A program made the position numbers and the translations under genes. From contig NZ_WPCU01000004.1 of assembly GCF_009742705.1 (NCBI RefSeq), positions 290,612 through 326,451 of the forward strand: a DNA stretch of 35,840 nucleotides, in the 5' to 3' direction. Source of the stretch: Auraticoccus cholistanensis (GTDB taxonomy: Bacteria > Actinomycetota > Actinomycetes > Propionibacteriales > Propionibacteriaceae). Numbering within the stretch: position 1 is the stretch's first letter; each line of letters begins with the position of its first letter. Below are positions 17,228 to 25,187 of the stretch, piece after piece. A model generated the notes under the pieces. It had not been told where the DNA came from. It was given only the letters and a program-made list of their open reading frames with translations, and ran no database searches.

Positions 17228-18960
17228 GCGGCGGCCTCCTCGGCGGAGAGCTGGGACTGGACGATCTCGAGGTAGGTGGGACTGGTCTCCAGGAGCTGCT
17301 CGTGGGTGCCGCGGCCGACGACCGCGCCGTCCTCGAGGACGACGATCTCGTCCGCGCCGGCGATGGTGGACACCCGCTGGGCCACGATCACCACCGCGGC
17401 GTCGCGGGTCTCGGCGGCCAGGGCCGCCCGCAGCCGGGCGTCGGTGCCGACGTCGAGGGCGGAGAAGGAGTCGTCGAAGACGTAGATCTCCGGCTTCTTC
17501 ACCAGTGCCCGGGCGATCGAGAGCCGCTGGCGCTGGCCGCCGGAGACGTTGACCCCGCCCTGGCTGATCGGCGCCTCCAGCCCGCCGGGCATCTGCTCGA
17601 CGAAGTCGCGGGCCTGGGCCACCTCGAGGGCGTGCCAGAGCTCCTCGTCGCTGGCCTGGGGGTTGCCGTAGCGCAGGTTGGAGGCGACCGTGCCCGAGAA
17701 CAGGAACGGCTTCTGCGGCACCAGCCCGATCCGGGACCAGAGCAGCTCCGGGTCCAGCTCGGTGACCGGCACCCCGTCCACCGAGACGGTGCCGGCGGTG
17801 GCGTCGAAGAGCCGGGGGATGAGCGAGACCAGGGTGGTCTTGCCCGCACCGGTGGAGCCGACGACGGCGGTGGTGCGACCGGGACGGACCTCCAGGTCGA
17901 TGTCGCGCAGCACGGGCTCGCTGGCGCCTGGGTAGCTGAAGGTGACCCCGCTCATCCGGACCTCGCCGGCGGTCTGCAGGTCGGTCCGCGGCCGGGTGGG
18001 CGGCACCACCGAGGACTCGGTGGTCAGCACCTCGGTGATGCGCTCGGCGCAGACCGCCGCGCGGGGCGCGAGCACCAGCATGAAGGTGGCCATCATCACC
18101 GACATCAGGATCTGGATCAGGTAGGTCAGGAAGGCCGTCAGCGAGCCGACCTGCATCTGCCCGGCCTCGATCCGGTGGGCGCCGAACCACAGCACGCCGA
18201 CGCTGGAGACGTTGAGCACCAGCATCACCACCGGGAACATCGCCGCCATCAGCCGGCCCACCCGGGTGGCGGTGTCGGTGAGCGCGGTGTTGGCGCGGTC
18301 GAAGCGCTCCTCCTCGTAGGGCTCGCGGACGAAGGCCCGGACCACGCGGATGCCGGTGATCTGCTCGCGCAGCACCCGGTTGATGGTGTCGATCCGGGTC
18401 TGCATCACCCGGAACTGCGGCCCCATCTGGCGGATGATGAGCCCCACGCAGAGGACCAGCACGGGGACGGCGACCGCGACCAGCCAGGACAGCGTGAGGT
18501 CCTCGCGCAGCGCCATCACCACGCCGCCGACCATGGTGATGGGGGCGGCGACGAGCATCGTGCAGGTGAGCAGCACCAGCATCTGCACCTGCTGGACGTC
18601 GTTGGTGCAGCGGGTGATCAGCGACGGCGCCCCGAAGGAGTTGAGCTCGCGGGCGGAGAAGGAGAGCACCTGGCGGAACTGCGCCGAGCGGAGGTCGCGG
18701 CCGAACTTCATCGCCACGTAGGCCCCGCAGGCCACGGCCCCGATCGAGCAGACGATCTGCACCAGCGAGACCGCCAGCATCACCGCGCCGGTGCGCCAGA
18801 TGAAGTCGGTGTCGCCGCGGGCGACCCCGTCGTCGATGATCGAGGCGTTGAGGCTGGGCAGGTACAGCGAGGCCAGCGTGCCCACCAGCTGCAGCACCAC
18901 GACGCAGGCGAGCAGTCCTCGGTAGGGGCGCAGGTGGTCGCGCAGCAGGCGGATCAGCAT
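17224..18960 (-). CDS. ABC exporter half-transporter, degenerate-site subunit
   Basis: A 578-aa TM-NBD half-transporter: N-terminal LIRLLRDHLRPYRGLLACVV, six helices, then the NBD with Walker A VGSTGAGKTTL (Lys374), Q-loop VPQKPFLFSG and canonical signature NVSGGQRQRLSIARAL. Walker B reads VFDDSFSALD, so Asp497 replaces the catalytic Glu, and the switch residue is Gln528 (AQRVST) instead of His. Its own ATP site should therefore bind but barely hydrolyse ATP, whereas its intact signature serves the partner's active site. The start overlaps the TetR gene by 7 nt and its stop overlaps the next gene by 4, giving a tightly coupled operon. The pattern is that of heterodimeric multidrug exporters common beside TetR genes in actinobacteria. 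Confidence 0.94.
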   Translation of the reverse strand: MLIRLLRDHLRPYRGLLACVVVLQLVGTLASLYLPSLNASIIDDGVARGDTDFIWRTGAVMLAVSLVQIVCSIGAVACGAYVAMKFGRDLRSAQFRQVLSFSARELNSFGAPSLITRCTNDVQQVQMLVLLTCTMLVAAPITMVGGVVMALREDLTLSWLVAVAVPVLVLCVGLIIRQMGPQFRVMQTRIDTINRVLREQITGIRVVRAFVREPYEEERFDRANTALTDTATRVGRLMAAMFPVVMLVLNVSSVGVLWFGAHRIEAGQMQVGSLTAFLTYLIQILMSVMMATFMLVLAPRAAVCAERITEVLTTESSVVPPTRPRTDLQTAGEVRMSGVTFSYPGASEPVLRDIDLEVRPGRTTAVVGSTGAGKTTLVSLIPRLFDATAGTVSVDGVPVTELDPELLWSRIGLVPQKPFLFSGTVASNLRYGNPQASDEELWHALEVAQARDFVEQMPGGLEAPISQGGVNVSGGQRQRLSIARALVKKPEIYVFDDSFSALDVGTDARLRAALAAETRDAAVVIVAQRVSTIAGADEIVVLEDGAVVGRGTHEQLLETSPTYLEIVQSQLSAEEAAA

Positions 18961-19598
18961 CGGGCCTCCTCGGCCGGGGTGTCGGGACGGGATGCGGGCG
19001 CGTCGGGGACGGCGGGCTGCAGCAGGCCGTGCAGCAGCACGGCGGTGAGGTCCTCCGGCTCGGTCAGCGCGCCGTCGGAGAGCATCGGGTGCGAGGTGGC
19101 GAAGGCCATCGAGCGCAGCAGCGAGGCCACCGTGCGTGCGGGCAGCCGCAGCCGGTGCTGCCAGGGGGCGATGACGGCGGTGAGGGCGTCCAGCAGCCGC
19201 TCGTTGCGCTCCTCGTGCAGCTCGCGGTGCCGGGCGTGGGCGTCCTCGTCGGGGACCGGCGGCGGCACCCGCAGCACGGTGAAGACGGCCGTGATCTCGC
19301 GGATGCGCCGCTGCAGGACGACGAGCACCGACCGGCAGGCGTCCTCCAGCCCCGCCGGCTCCAGCGAGGCGAGCTCGCGGCAGGTGTCGGCCGGGTCGAC
19401 GAGGTTCTCGATGATGGCGGCGACGACCGCGTCCTTGGACTCGAAGACCTTGAAGATCGTCCCCTCCGCCACCCCGGCCGCGGCGGCGATGTCGCGGGTG
19501 GTGAGCTCGGGCCCCTTGGCCAGCAGCAGCGGGGTGGCGGCCGCGACGATGGCGGCACGCCGCTCGTCCGGCGACATCGGGGCAGCGCGTGGGGTCAC
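18954..19598 (-). CDS. TetR-family transcriptional regulator
   Basis: A 214-aa repressor. The N-terminal helix-turn-helix is clear: RRAAIVAAATPLLLAKGPELTTRDIAAAAGVAEGTIFKVFESKDAVVAAII. The C-terminal helical ligand domain is divergent, as usual. It heads the operon with two ABC half-transporters and almost certainly represses it by binding the palindrome at 19612-19631. The GTG start at 19598 lies 6 nt after TAGGCT (complement of 19605-19610), which supports a leaderless message; ATG at 19577 (MSPDERR) is an alternative start 7 codons in. The ligand is probably a substrate of the exporter, by analogy with other TetR/ABC operons. Confidence 0.93.
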   Translation of the reverse strand: MTPRAAPMSPDERRAAIVAAATPLLLAKGPELTTRDIAAAAGVAEGTIFKVFESKDAVVAAIIENLVDPADTCRELASLEPAGLEDACRSVLVVLQRRIREITAVFTVLRVPPPVPDEDAHARHRELHEERNERLLDALTAVIAPWQHRLRLPARTVASLLRSMAFATSHPMLSDGALTEPEDLTAVLLHGLLQPAVPDAPASRPDTPAEEARC

Positions 19599-19604
19599 CC
19601 GGGC

Positions 19605-19633
19605 AGCCTAAGTGAGTGAGCACTCACTCACAA
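19605..19633 (-). promoter_or_regulatory. TetR/ABC operon promoter with embedded operator
   Basis: On the minus strand, TTGTGA (19628-19633, -35) and TAGGCT (19605-19610, -10) are 17 bp apart. The spacer is filled by the inverted repeat GTGAGTGAG-N2-CTCACTCAC (19612-19631), which runs into the -35. A bound TetR dimer there would block RNA polymerase, and the gene encoding the likely repressor starts 13 bp away. The repeat is perfect over 9+9 bp. Confidence 0.85.
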
Positions 19634-19733
19634 GGGGTTTCCGCGGATCCCGCGGCAGCGCCGAGCAACCCCCCACGTGTCACCCCCGACGCCTCGGAAC
19701 CCGCGGCTTGCCGACCGCGTCCCCCTGACCCGC

Positions 19734-19803
19734 TTCACAGCCGTTCCGGCGCCTTCACAGCCGCTGCAGCGGCTGTGACGGGCACGTACGGGCTGTGAAG
19801 GCG
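19734..19803. repeat. Cluster of TTCACAGCCG motifs with nested palindromes
   Basis: TTCACAGCCG occurs at 19734-19743 and 19754-19763, and inverted near-copies at 19770-19779 and 19790-19799. They build a perfect 24-bp palindrome (19755-19778, centre CTGCAG) and an alternative, exclusive 13-bp stem (19750-19762 with 19791-19803). It lies 3' of the radical SAM gene and upstream of the TetR promoter. It may be a terminator, an operator array or a dispersed extragenic palindrome. The surrounding 19634-19856 contains no gene. Confidence 0.75.
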
Positions 19804-19856
19804 GGTGCTTGCAGCGGCGCCGGGGCTGCGGAGGCAGCCCGCGCGGAAGGTCGCTG

Positions 19857-20969
19857 TCAGGTCCAGTACAGCAACCGGGCGGCGGGCAGCCGCTCGGGGA
19901 GCTGCTGGTCGAACCAGCTGCGCAGCTCGGCCATCGTCTCGCGCGGGTAGACGTACTTCACCCCGCCGAACTTCGACCGCTTGGGAGTGCGGGCGTCCTC
20001 GTCCATCTCGAGCCGGGTGCGCGGGTACCAGCCGGTGAGCACCTCCTTGCTCGCCGGGGTGAAGCGGTGGGTGATGACCTCGGCGGTCAGGTCGAGGTCG
20101 GCGACGCCGGCCAGGGCGGCCGCGACCTCGTCGAGCAACGCCCCGTAGGACTGCTGCCAGTCCGGTACCGGCATCACGGGGGCGATGGTCAGACCCACCG
20201 GGTAGCCGGCCAGCGCGAGCCGGCGCAGCGCGTCGACGCGTCGCGGCATGCTGGCCGTGCCGCCCTCGAAGCGCTCCACCTCGGCGGCGTTGAGCGAGAG
20301 CCGGATGCGGGTGCGGCGGCCGTGCGGCAGCGTGAGCAGCGGCTCGACCGCGTCGAACTTGGTGGTGAGGCGCAGCGAGGCGCCGTCGCCGTGGCGTCCC
20401 GTGCCCACCTGCTCGATCGCCGCCGCCAGGGAGCCGGTGAGGTGCTCGATGCCCAGCGGGTCGGTGTAGCAGGAGAGCTCGAAGGTGGTGCCCTCCCCGC
20501 CGCGGGCGGCGTCGCCGGTGGTCACCGACCCGGTGCCCGACAGCCGTGCGACGGGCGCCAGCACCTCGTCGAGGTTGGCGTAGACGCGGGTGATCGGGGG
20601 ACCGCCGAGCGAGCCGGCGAGGTAGCAGTACTGGCAGTGCGCCGGGCACCCGCGGGCCAGGTCGAGGCGCCAGTCCGCCGAGGGCGGGATCGGCTGGGGG
20701 ACCAGCTGGGACGGCGGGGCCACCACGACGGCGAGGGTCGCCTTGGCCCGGGCGTAGGCCTCGCGCTCGCTCTCACCCCGCGGCGAGGTGATCCGGTCGC
20801 CGCGCAGCAGCTGGACGTCAATGACGCCGGCGGCCTCGACACGGCGCAGGATCTCGGCGGTGTGCGGGTGGTCGGTGGCCGACCGGGTGACGACGACGTG
20901 CTTGGGCACCCACAGCCGGGGTGCGCTCGCGCTGACCGGGCGCGCAGGACGGTCGAGGAGTGGTGGCAT
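19857..20969 (-). CDS. Spore photoproduct lyase-like radical SAM protein
   Basis: A 370-aa radical SAM enzyme. CPAHCQYC places the cluster cysteines at 108, 112 and 115 (CxxxCxxC). The following GSLGGPPITRVYANLDEVL and SCYTDPLGIEHLTGSLAAAIEQ match the spore photoproduct lyase (SplB) family; Cys167 in SCYTD aligns with the Cys that returns a hydrogen atom in the B. subtilis enzyme. RIRLSLNAAEVERFEGGTASM and GLTIAPVMPVPDWQQSYGALLDE are also family-typical. SplB repairs UV-induced 5-thyminyl-5,6-dihydrothymine in spores; in actinobacteria without endospores the substrate is unproven. I use ATG 20969; a GTG one codon earlier is equivalent. It lies 88 nt downstream of the ParA-like gene, with a hairpin between. 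Confidence 0.87.
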   Translation of the reverse strand: MPPLLDRPARPVSASAPRLWVPKHVVVTRSATDHPHTAEILRRVEAAGVIDVQLLRGDRITSPRGESEREAYARAKATLAVVVAPPSQLVPQPIPPSADWRLDLARGCPAHCQYCYLAGSLGGPPITRVYANLDEVLAPVARLSGTGSVTTGDAARGGEGTTFELSCYTDPLGIEHLTGSLAAAIEQVGTGRHGDGASLRLTTKFDAVEPLLTLPHGRRTRIRLSLNAAEVERFEGGTASMPRRVDALRRLALAGYPVGLTIAPVMPVPDWQQSYGALLDEVAAALAGVADLDLTAEVITHRFTPASKEVLTGWYPRTRLEMDEDARTPKRSKFGGVKYVYPRETMAELRSWFDQQLPERLPAARLLYWT

Positions 20970-21023
20970 CACCGGTACAACACCGCGGCACCACCCGGGC
21001 TTCCCCTCCGCCGGGCCCGCCCG

Positions 21024-21050
21024 CCCCCGGTTGGGAGAGCGCTCCGGGGG
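21024..21050 (-). terminator. Hairpin terminator after the ParA-like gene
   Basis: CCCCCGG (21024-21030) and CCGGGGG (21044-21050) form a 7-bp stem 7 nt beyond the stop codon of the ParA-like gene. The loop includes the palindrome AGCGCT. Confidence 0.5.
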
Positions 21051-21057
21051 AGGTGGG

Positions 21058-22599
21058 TCAGAGGCTGCGGCGCGGTCCCGACGCGTTGCGTCCCTGGTTC
21101 AGCCCGGCCACCGGCTCGATGGAACGGGCCACCTCGGCGGCCAGGGCCAGCGCCGCGCGGCGGGTGCCCTCCTGCAGGCGGACGTAGTCGATCACGCCGC
21201 CCTCGGCGATGTGCGGGTCGGTGGGGATCTCCACGATGGGGTAGCTGCCGAAGAAGCCGGCCCCGCTGAGCCGCACCGAGGCCTGGCTGTCGGCGGGCCC
21301 GTTGGTGGCCACGACGACCGTGCGGTTGAGCAGGTCGGAGTTCAGCTCCTGCAGCGTCTCCAGCATCCGGGCCGCCGGGATCAGGGAGTCCTTGCGCCAC
21401 TTGGTCGGCACCACCAGGCAGTCGGCCTCCTCGGCCGCCGCCTGCCAGTTGGGCGAGGCCTCGTTGTTGCCGGTGTCGACGATGATGACCTGGAAGAACC
21501 GGGCGAGGATGTTGTGGATCTTCTCGAAGTCGTCCCGGCTGATGACGTGACCGGAGGTCTGGGCCGAGCCGAGGGTGTGGAACTTCCCGGTGGTCTGGTG
21601 GTTCAGGTAGTACGAGAGGTCGGTGAACTGGGCCGACGGCTGGCTCAGGAAGTCCGACTCGGCCAGCATGTCGCGCACCGTGCGCCGGTGCGGCGAGAGC
21701 GAGCGGTCCGGCATGGTGCCCCGCAGCTCGTTGTTGTCCCAGGCGATCACCCCGCCGCCGCGGGCCACGCCCATCGCGGCGGCCAGCAGCAGCGTGGTCG
21801 GGGTCTTGCCGACCCCGCCCTTGGGGTTGGCCACCATCACGGTGACGGGCCGGGCGAAGGGCATCCGCACCGACTCGTCGTCGCGCAGCTCGGCGAGCTC
21901 GCGCTGGGACGGCTTGAGCCCGAAGCGTGCCCGCCAGCCCTTGCGCGACCGGACCTGGGTCTCGGGGTTGAGCTGCTGGATCAGGTCGTTGACGCCGTAG
22001 CGGGGCGGGTAGCCCGGACCCTCGCCCGAGCGCGACGGCTGCGGCACCGAGACCCCGCCCAGACCGGCGCCCTCGCGCGGGCCCTGCGACGGCGCTCCGG
22101 CCGGTGCCGGCTGCGCGCCCGGACCGGCCGGGGGCTGGGGTGCGTCCCCGTGCAGCGGCGGCCGCTGCGAGGGGGCCGACGGGGCGCTGCTCTGCGACTG
22201 CGGCCCGGCCAGCGGGCCGGGGACGCGGTGCGGCGGCGGGGAGCCGAGCGGCACGGGCCGCGACTGGCTGCCCGAGGGCGCGGAAGGTGAGGACAGGGCC
22301 GACCGGGCGGGCAGGTCCGAGGGGGCGGGCACGGGCCCATCCGGGCCGCCGCCGGCAGGAGCCCACCCGGTCGGACCGGAGGCGGGGCGGGCGGGGTCGA
22401 CGCGTTCCGGGGTGCTCGCCGAGGCGGGCGTCGGCCCGCCGGCCGGCACCCGGGTGACCCGGCGGGTGGCCTCGTCGCCGACGGGGCTGCCCTCGCCCCG
22501 GTCGGTCAGCGGGGTCTGCGGGGAGGTCGCGTCCGGTCGTCCACCGCCCCACGGCACCTGCGAGATCATCGGCGGGCGCTCGCCGGTGTTGTCGCTCAA
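21058..22599 (-). CDS. ParA/MinD-like ATPase with long proline-rich N-terminus
   Basis: A 513-aa protein in two parts. Residues 1-200 are low-complexity and rich in Pro, Ser, Gly, Ala (disordered). Residues 250-500 form a ParA/MinD-type P-loop ATPase: deviant Walker A NPKGGVGKT (260-266, signature Lys present; the next residue is Pro), a switch-I-like segment AWDNNELRGTM, and a Walker B-like IIVDTGNNEAS. Proline-rich N-terminal extensions on such ATPases occur in actinobacterial cell-pole, septum and type VII secretion (EspI) proteins, so a positioning role is possible. No parB-like gene or parS site was seen nearby, so this is probably not the chromosome ParA. The start is TTG at 22599 with GGAGG about 12 nt upstream; no ATG fits better. 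The gene is divergent from the HAD gene. Confidence 0.8.
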   Translation of the reverse strand: MSDNTGERPPMISQVPWGGGRPDATSPQTPLTDRGEGSPVGDEATRRVTRVPAGGPTPASASTPERVDPARPASGPTGWAPAGGGPDGPVPAPSDLPARSALSSPSAPSGSQSRPVPLGSPPPHRVPGPLAGPQSQSSAPSAPSQRPPLHGDAPQPPAGPGAQPAPAGAPSQGPREGAGLGGVSVPQPSRSGEGPGYPPRYGVNDLIQQLNPETQVRSRKGWRARFGLKPSQRELAELRDDESVRMPFARPVTVMVANPKGGVGKTPTTLLLAAAMGVARGGGVIAWDNNELRGTMPDRSLSPHRRTVRDMLAESDFLSQPSAQFTDLSYYLNHQTTGKFHTLGSAQTSGHVISRDDFEKIHNILARFFQVIIVDTGNNEASPNWQAAAEEADCLVVPTKWRKDSLIPAARMLETLQELNSDLLNRTVVVATNGPADSQASVRLSGAGFFGSYPIVEIPTDPHIAEGGVIDYVRLQEGTRRAALALAAEVARSIEPVAGLNQGRNASGPRRSL

Positions 22600-22719
22600 A
22601 GGAAGGGACCTCCGCTGTGTCGTGGGACGCTGCGTACCAGGGTCGCTGACCCGCGGTCACACGCTAGCACCAGGTGATACCACTTCCCCGGGCTCGGGAG
22701 CCCGCCTCCGGCGACCCTC

Positions 22720-22725
22720 TAGGCT
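22720..22725 (+). promoter_or_regulatory. -10 element of the HAD phosphatase gene
   Basis: TAGGCT ends 7 nt before an in-frame GTG at 22733. Transcription would then start at about 22733, giving either a leaderless start there or a 27-nt leader for GTG 22760. Confidence 0.45.
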
Positions 22726-22759
22726 CGTCGCGGTGCAAGGGCGGCGGAAGGGGAGCGCA

Positions 22760-23434
22760 GTGGGGTCAGGACTGGCTGGGGGGTCAGGGCTGGCTGGTCG
22801 GCTCTTCGACGCGGTCATCTTCGACATGGACGGGACGCTGGTCGACTCCACCCCGGCCGTGGTCCGGGCCTGGACCACCTGGGCCGAGGAGCACGGCATC
22901 ACCGCCGAGCAGCTGGCCGGCAACCACGGGATGCCGGCCGCCAGCATCATCGCCCGGCTGCTCCCCGACGCCGAGCGGGAGCGGGCGCTGGCCCGCATCG
23001 TCGAGCTGGAGACCACCGACGTGGGCGGCGTCGTCCCGCTGCCGGGCACGGTGGAGACCCTCACCGTGCTGCCGCGCGAGCGCGTCGCCATCGCGACCTC
23101 CTGCACCCGTCCGCTCGCCGAGGTCCGGATCGGGGCCAGCGAGATCCCCCGCCCGGAGGTCGTGGTCACCGTCGACGACGTCGAGCGCGGCAAGCCGGCT
23201 CCCGACCCCTTCCTGGCCGCGGCCCGCGACCTCGGCTTCCCGCCGGAGCGGTGCCTGGTGGTGGAGGACGCCCCGGCCGGGCTGTCGGCGGCCCGCGCCG
23301 CCGGCTGCGCCACCCTCGCCGTCACCACCACCACCCCGCGGGCCGAGCTGGAGGCCGACCTGGTGGTCGGCACGCTGGCCGACGTCCGCTGGCACGTCCG
23401 CGACGGCGGCATCGAGGTCGCGCTCGCCGACTGA
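22760..23434 (+). CDS. HAD-superfamily phosphatase (beta-phosphoglucomutase-like)
   Basis: A 224-aa cytoplasmic HAD-IA hydrolase. Motif I is FDMDGTLVDS (nucleophile first Asp), motif II is ATSCTRP, motif III has Lys in ERGKPAPDPFL and motif IV is VVEDAPAG. The cap helices between motif I and II (VVRAWTTWAEEHGITAEQLAGNHG) resemble glycerol-3-phosphatase and 2-deoxyglucose-6-phosphatase-like enzymes, which hydrolyse small sugar phosphates. GTG at 22760 follows GGAAGGGGAG; the GTG at 22733 could be the start if the message is leaderless. The first residues GSGLAGGSGLAG come from a 15-18-bp tandem repeat. It is followed, 62 nt on, by the acetyltransferase gene. Confidence 0.85.
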   Translation: MGSGLAGGSGLAGRLFDAVIFDMDGTLVDSTPAVVRAWTTWAEEHGITAEQLAGNHGMPAASIIARLLPDAERERALARIVELETTDVGGVVPLPGTVETLTVLPRERVAIATSCTRPLAEVRIGASEIPRPEVVVTVDDVERGKPAPDPFLAAARDLGFPPERCLVVEDAPAGLSAARAAGCATLAVTTTTPRAELEADLVVGTLADVRWHVRDGGIEVALAD

Positions 23435-23495
23435 GCGCCCCGCCGCGGGCGGAACTCGCTGGCGCCCGGACGTCGCGGCCGTCAGGATCGCCGGC

Positions 23496-24449
23496 GTGGA
23501 CGACTACCGCTGGAGCACCCTGCACGCCGAGGACGTCGAGGCCTGGGCCACGCTGACCAACACCCTGGCCGAGCACGACCGGACCGAGGAGTTCTACGGC
23601 GCCGAGGACCTGGCCGAGGAGCTGGAGGAGCCCGGCTTCGACCCGGCCCGCGACAGCCTGGCGGTCTGGGCGGGGGACCAGCTGGTCGGCTACGGCCAGC
23701 TGCGCGTCGCCCTGGCCCTCGACGTCGAGGGACGGGTCCGCTGCAGCCTGGGCGGCGGCGTCCACCCCGAGCACCGTGGCCGCGGCCTGGGCCGGGCCCT
23801 GATGGAGAAGATGGAGCGCCGCGCCGACGAGCTGGCCGCCGAGCGCCACCCGGGACGCCCCTGGTTCTTCCGGGCCGACGGCGGGGTCAGCGAGGCCGAC
23901 CCCGTCCGCCGGCTGCTGGAGCACCGTGGCTACCGGCCGGTGCGCTGGTTCAACGAGATGGAGCGTCCGCTCGACGGCCCCCTCCCGGAGGTGCCGGTGC
24001 CCGACGGCGTCCGGCTGGTGCGCCCCGACGACGAGCTGTGCGAGCCGGTGCGGGCGGCCCACAACCGCGCCTTCCTCGACCACTGGGGATCCACCGAGCA
24101 GACCGCGGAGACGTGGGCCCAGCACTGGCGCTCCCGCACCTCCCGGCTGGACTGCTCCACCGTCGTGCTGGGGGCCCGGGACGAGGTGCTGGCCTACGTC
24201 CTCTGCGCGCAATGGGTGGAGCGGGAGCTGTACGTGAACCTGGTGGGGACGGTGCCGGAGGCCCGCGGCCGCGGCCTGGCCCGGGCGGCGCTGGCCGGCA
24301 CCATGGCGGTGGCCGCCGCCTCCGGGCGCTACGACGTCATCCAGCTCGGCGTCGACTCGGCCAACCCCACCGGGGCGACCCGGCTGTACGACTCCCTCGG
24401 CTTCACCGTGGACAGGACGGTCCCCAGCTACCGCCTGGACCGCTCCTGA
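23496..24449 (+). CDS. Tandem GNAT-domain acetyltransferase
   Basis: A 317-aa protein with two GNAT folds. The first (about residues 1-160) has motif A GGGVHPEHRGRGLGRALM; the second (170-317) has VGTVPEARGRGLARAAL and the following VDSANPTGATRLYDSLGF. Both CoA-binding (R/Q)GxGxA-like loops look intact. Two-domain GNATs of this kind include mycothiol synthase (MshD), the acetyl-CoA:Cys-GlcN-Ins acetyltransferase; the overall layout is similar but specific MshD identity is not shown. GTG at 23496 is 7 nt after CAGGAT (23483-23488), so leaderless initiation is likely; no good Shine-Dalgarno is visible. Confidence 0.85.
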   Translation: MDDYRWSTLHAEDVEAWATLTNTLAEHDRTEEFYGAEDLAEELEEPGFDPARDSLAVWAGDQLVGYGQLRVALALDVEGRVRCSLGGGVHPEHRGRGLGRALMEKMERRADELAAERHPGRPWFFRADGGVSEADPVRRLLEHRGYRPVRWFNEMERPLDGPLPEVPVPDGVRLVRPDDELCEPVRAAHNRAFLDHWGSTEQTAETWAQHWRSRTSRLDCSTVVLGARDEVLAYVLCAQWVERELYVNLVGTVPEARGRGLARAALAGTMAVAAASGRYDVIQLGVDSANPTGATRLYDSLGFTVDRTVPSYRLDRS

Positions 24450-24520
24450 CCCTCCCGCTGCGACGCCCGGACCGGCATGCTCGTCGAGGCACGACACCCC
24501 GGAGCAGGAGCGAGGCCACC

Positions 24521-25012
24521 ATGAGGTACACCGTCTCGATGCGGATCGACCTGCCGCGGGAGCGGACGGTCCAGCTCCTCGCCGACCCGACGCACCTGCC
24601 GAGGTGGTTGCGGGGCCTGGTGCTGCACGAGCCGCTGACGGGGACCCATGGGCAGGTCGGTACCCGGTCCCGCGTCGTGCTGCGCGCCGGCGGGCAGGAG
24701 ATGGAGTGCATCGAGACCATCACGCGCCGCGAACCCGCGGACCTGCACGGGATCCCCGGCGACACGGTCGTCCGCTTCGAGCGCGAGATCGTCGCGACGG
24801 GCATGTGGAACGCCGTGCGGGACCGGCTGACCGAGGCCGGTCCGGGGGCGACGCTCTGGGTCAGCGAGAGCGAGTACCGGTTCGAGGGCCTGCTGATGCG
24901 GCTGGTGGGCCCGCTCCTGCGCCACTCCTTCCGCAAGCAGTCGCGAGAGCACATGCAGGACTTCAAGGCGTTCGCCGAGCAGGGCCGGGACGTCCGCGAC
25001 CAGGAGGGCTGA
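24521..25012 (+). CDS. SRPBCC (START/polyketide cyclase-like) protein
   Basis: A 163-aa protein whose start RYTVSMRIDLPRERTVQLLADPTHLPRWLRGL is the typical first strand and helix pair of the SRPBCC helix-grip fold that binds small hydrophobic ligands. The central region (RVVLRAGGQEMECIETITRRE) and the C-terminal helix (LMRLVGPLLRHSFRKQSREHMQDFKAF) complete the fold. No catalytic motif is seen. Function unknown. ATG at 24521 follows GGAGCGAGG. It lies 71 nt after the acetyltransferase gene and 320 nt before the GH35 gene. Confidence 0.82.
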   Translation: MRYTVSMRIDLPRERTVQLLADPTHLPRWLRGLVLHEPLTGTHGQVGTRSRVVLRAGGQEMECIETITRREPADLHGIPGDTVVRFEREIVATGMWNAVRDRLTEAGPGATLWVSESEYRFEGLLMRLVGPLLRHSFRKQSREHMQDFKAFAEQGRDVRDQEG

Positions 25013-25187
25013 CCAGCTCAGGACGGCAGAGGTCGTCGACGGACCGGAGGACCAGCGGTGCTCCTCGTGTCCGGGTGGATCCCGGTCGCGACCGGCGGCA
25101 CACCAGCCAACCGCGCAGCGGGACGGGTCGACGTCAGGCAGGGGCACTGAGGATCCCGGAGCGCGGGCGGCCATCACGAGTAAGAAA

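Noticed and set aside
17228-18190. An upstream in-frame extension of the second ABC half-transporter by about 320 codons
   Set aside because: It lies within the first half-transporter gene in another frame and is Arg/Pro-rich. ATG at 17227 with the ATGA overlap is the natural start.
21058-22599. ParA-like ATPase as part of a plasmid or ICE partition system
   Set aside because: No ParB, relaxase, integrase or attachment repeat nearby; the neighbours are ordinary chromosomal genes.
22770-22805. 15-18-bp tandem repeat encoding GSGLAG twice near the HAD start
   Set aside because: Real but short; explained by local slippage in a non-conserved N-terminus.
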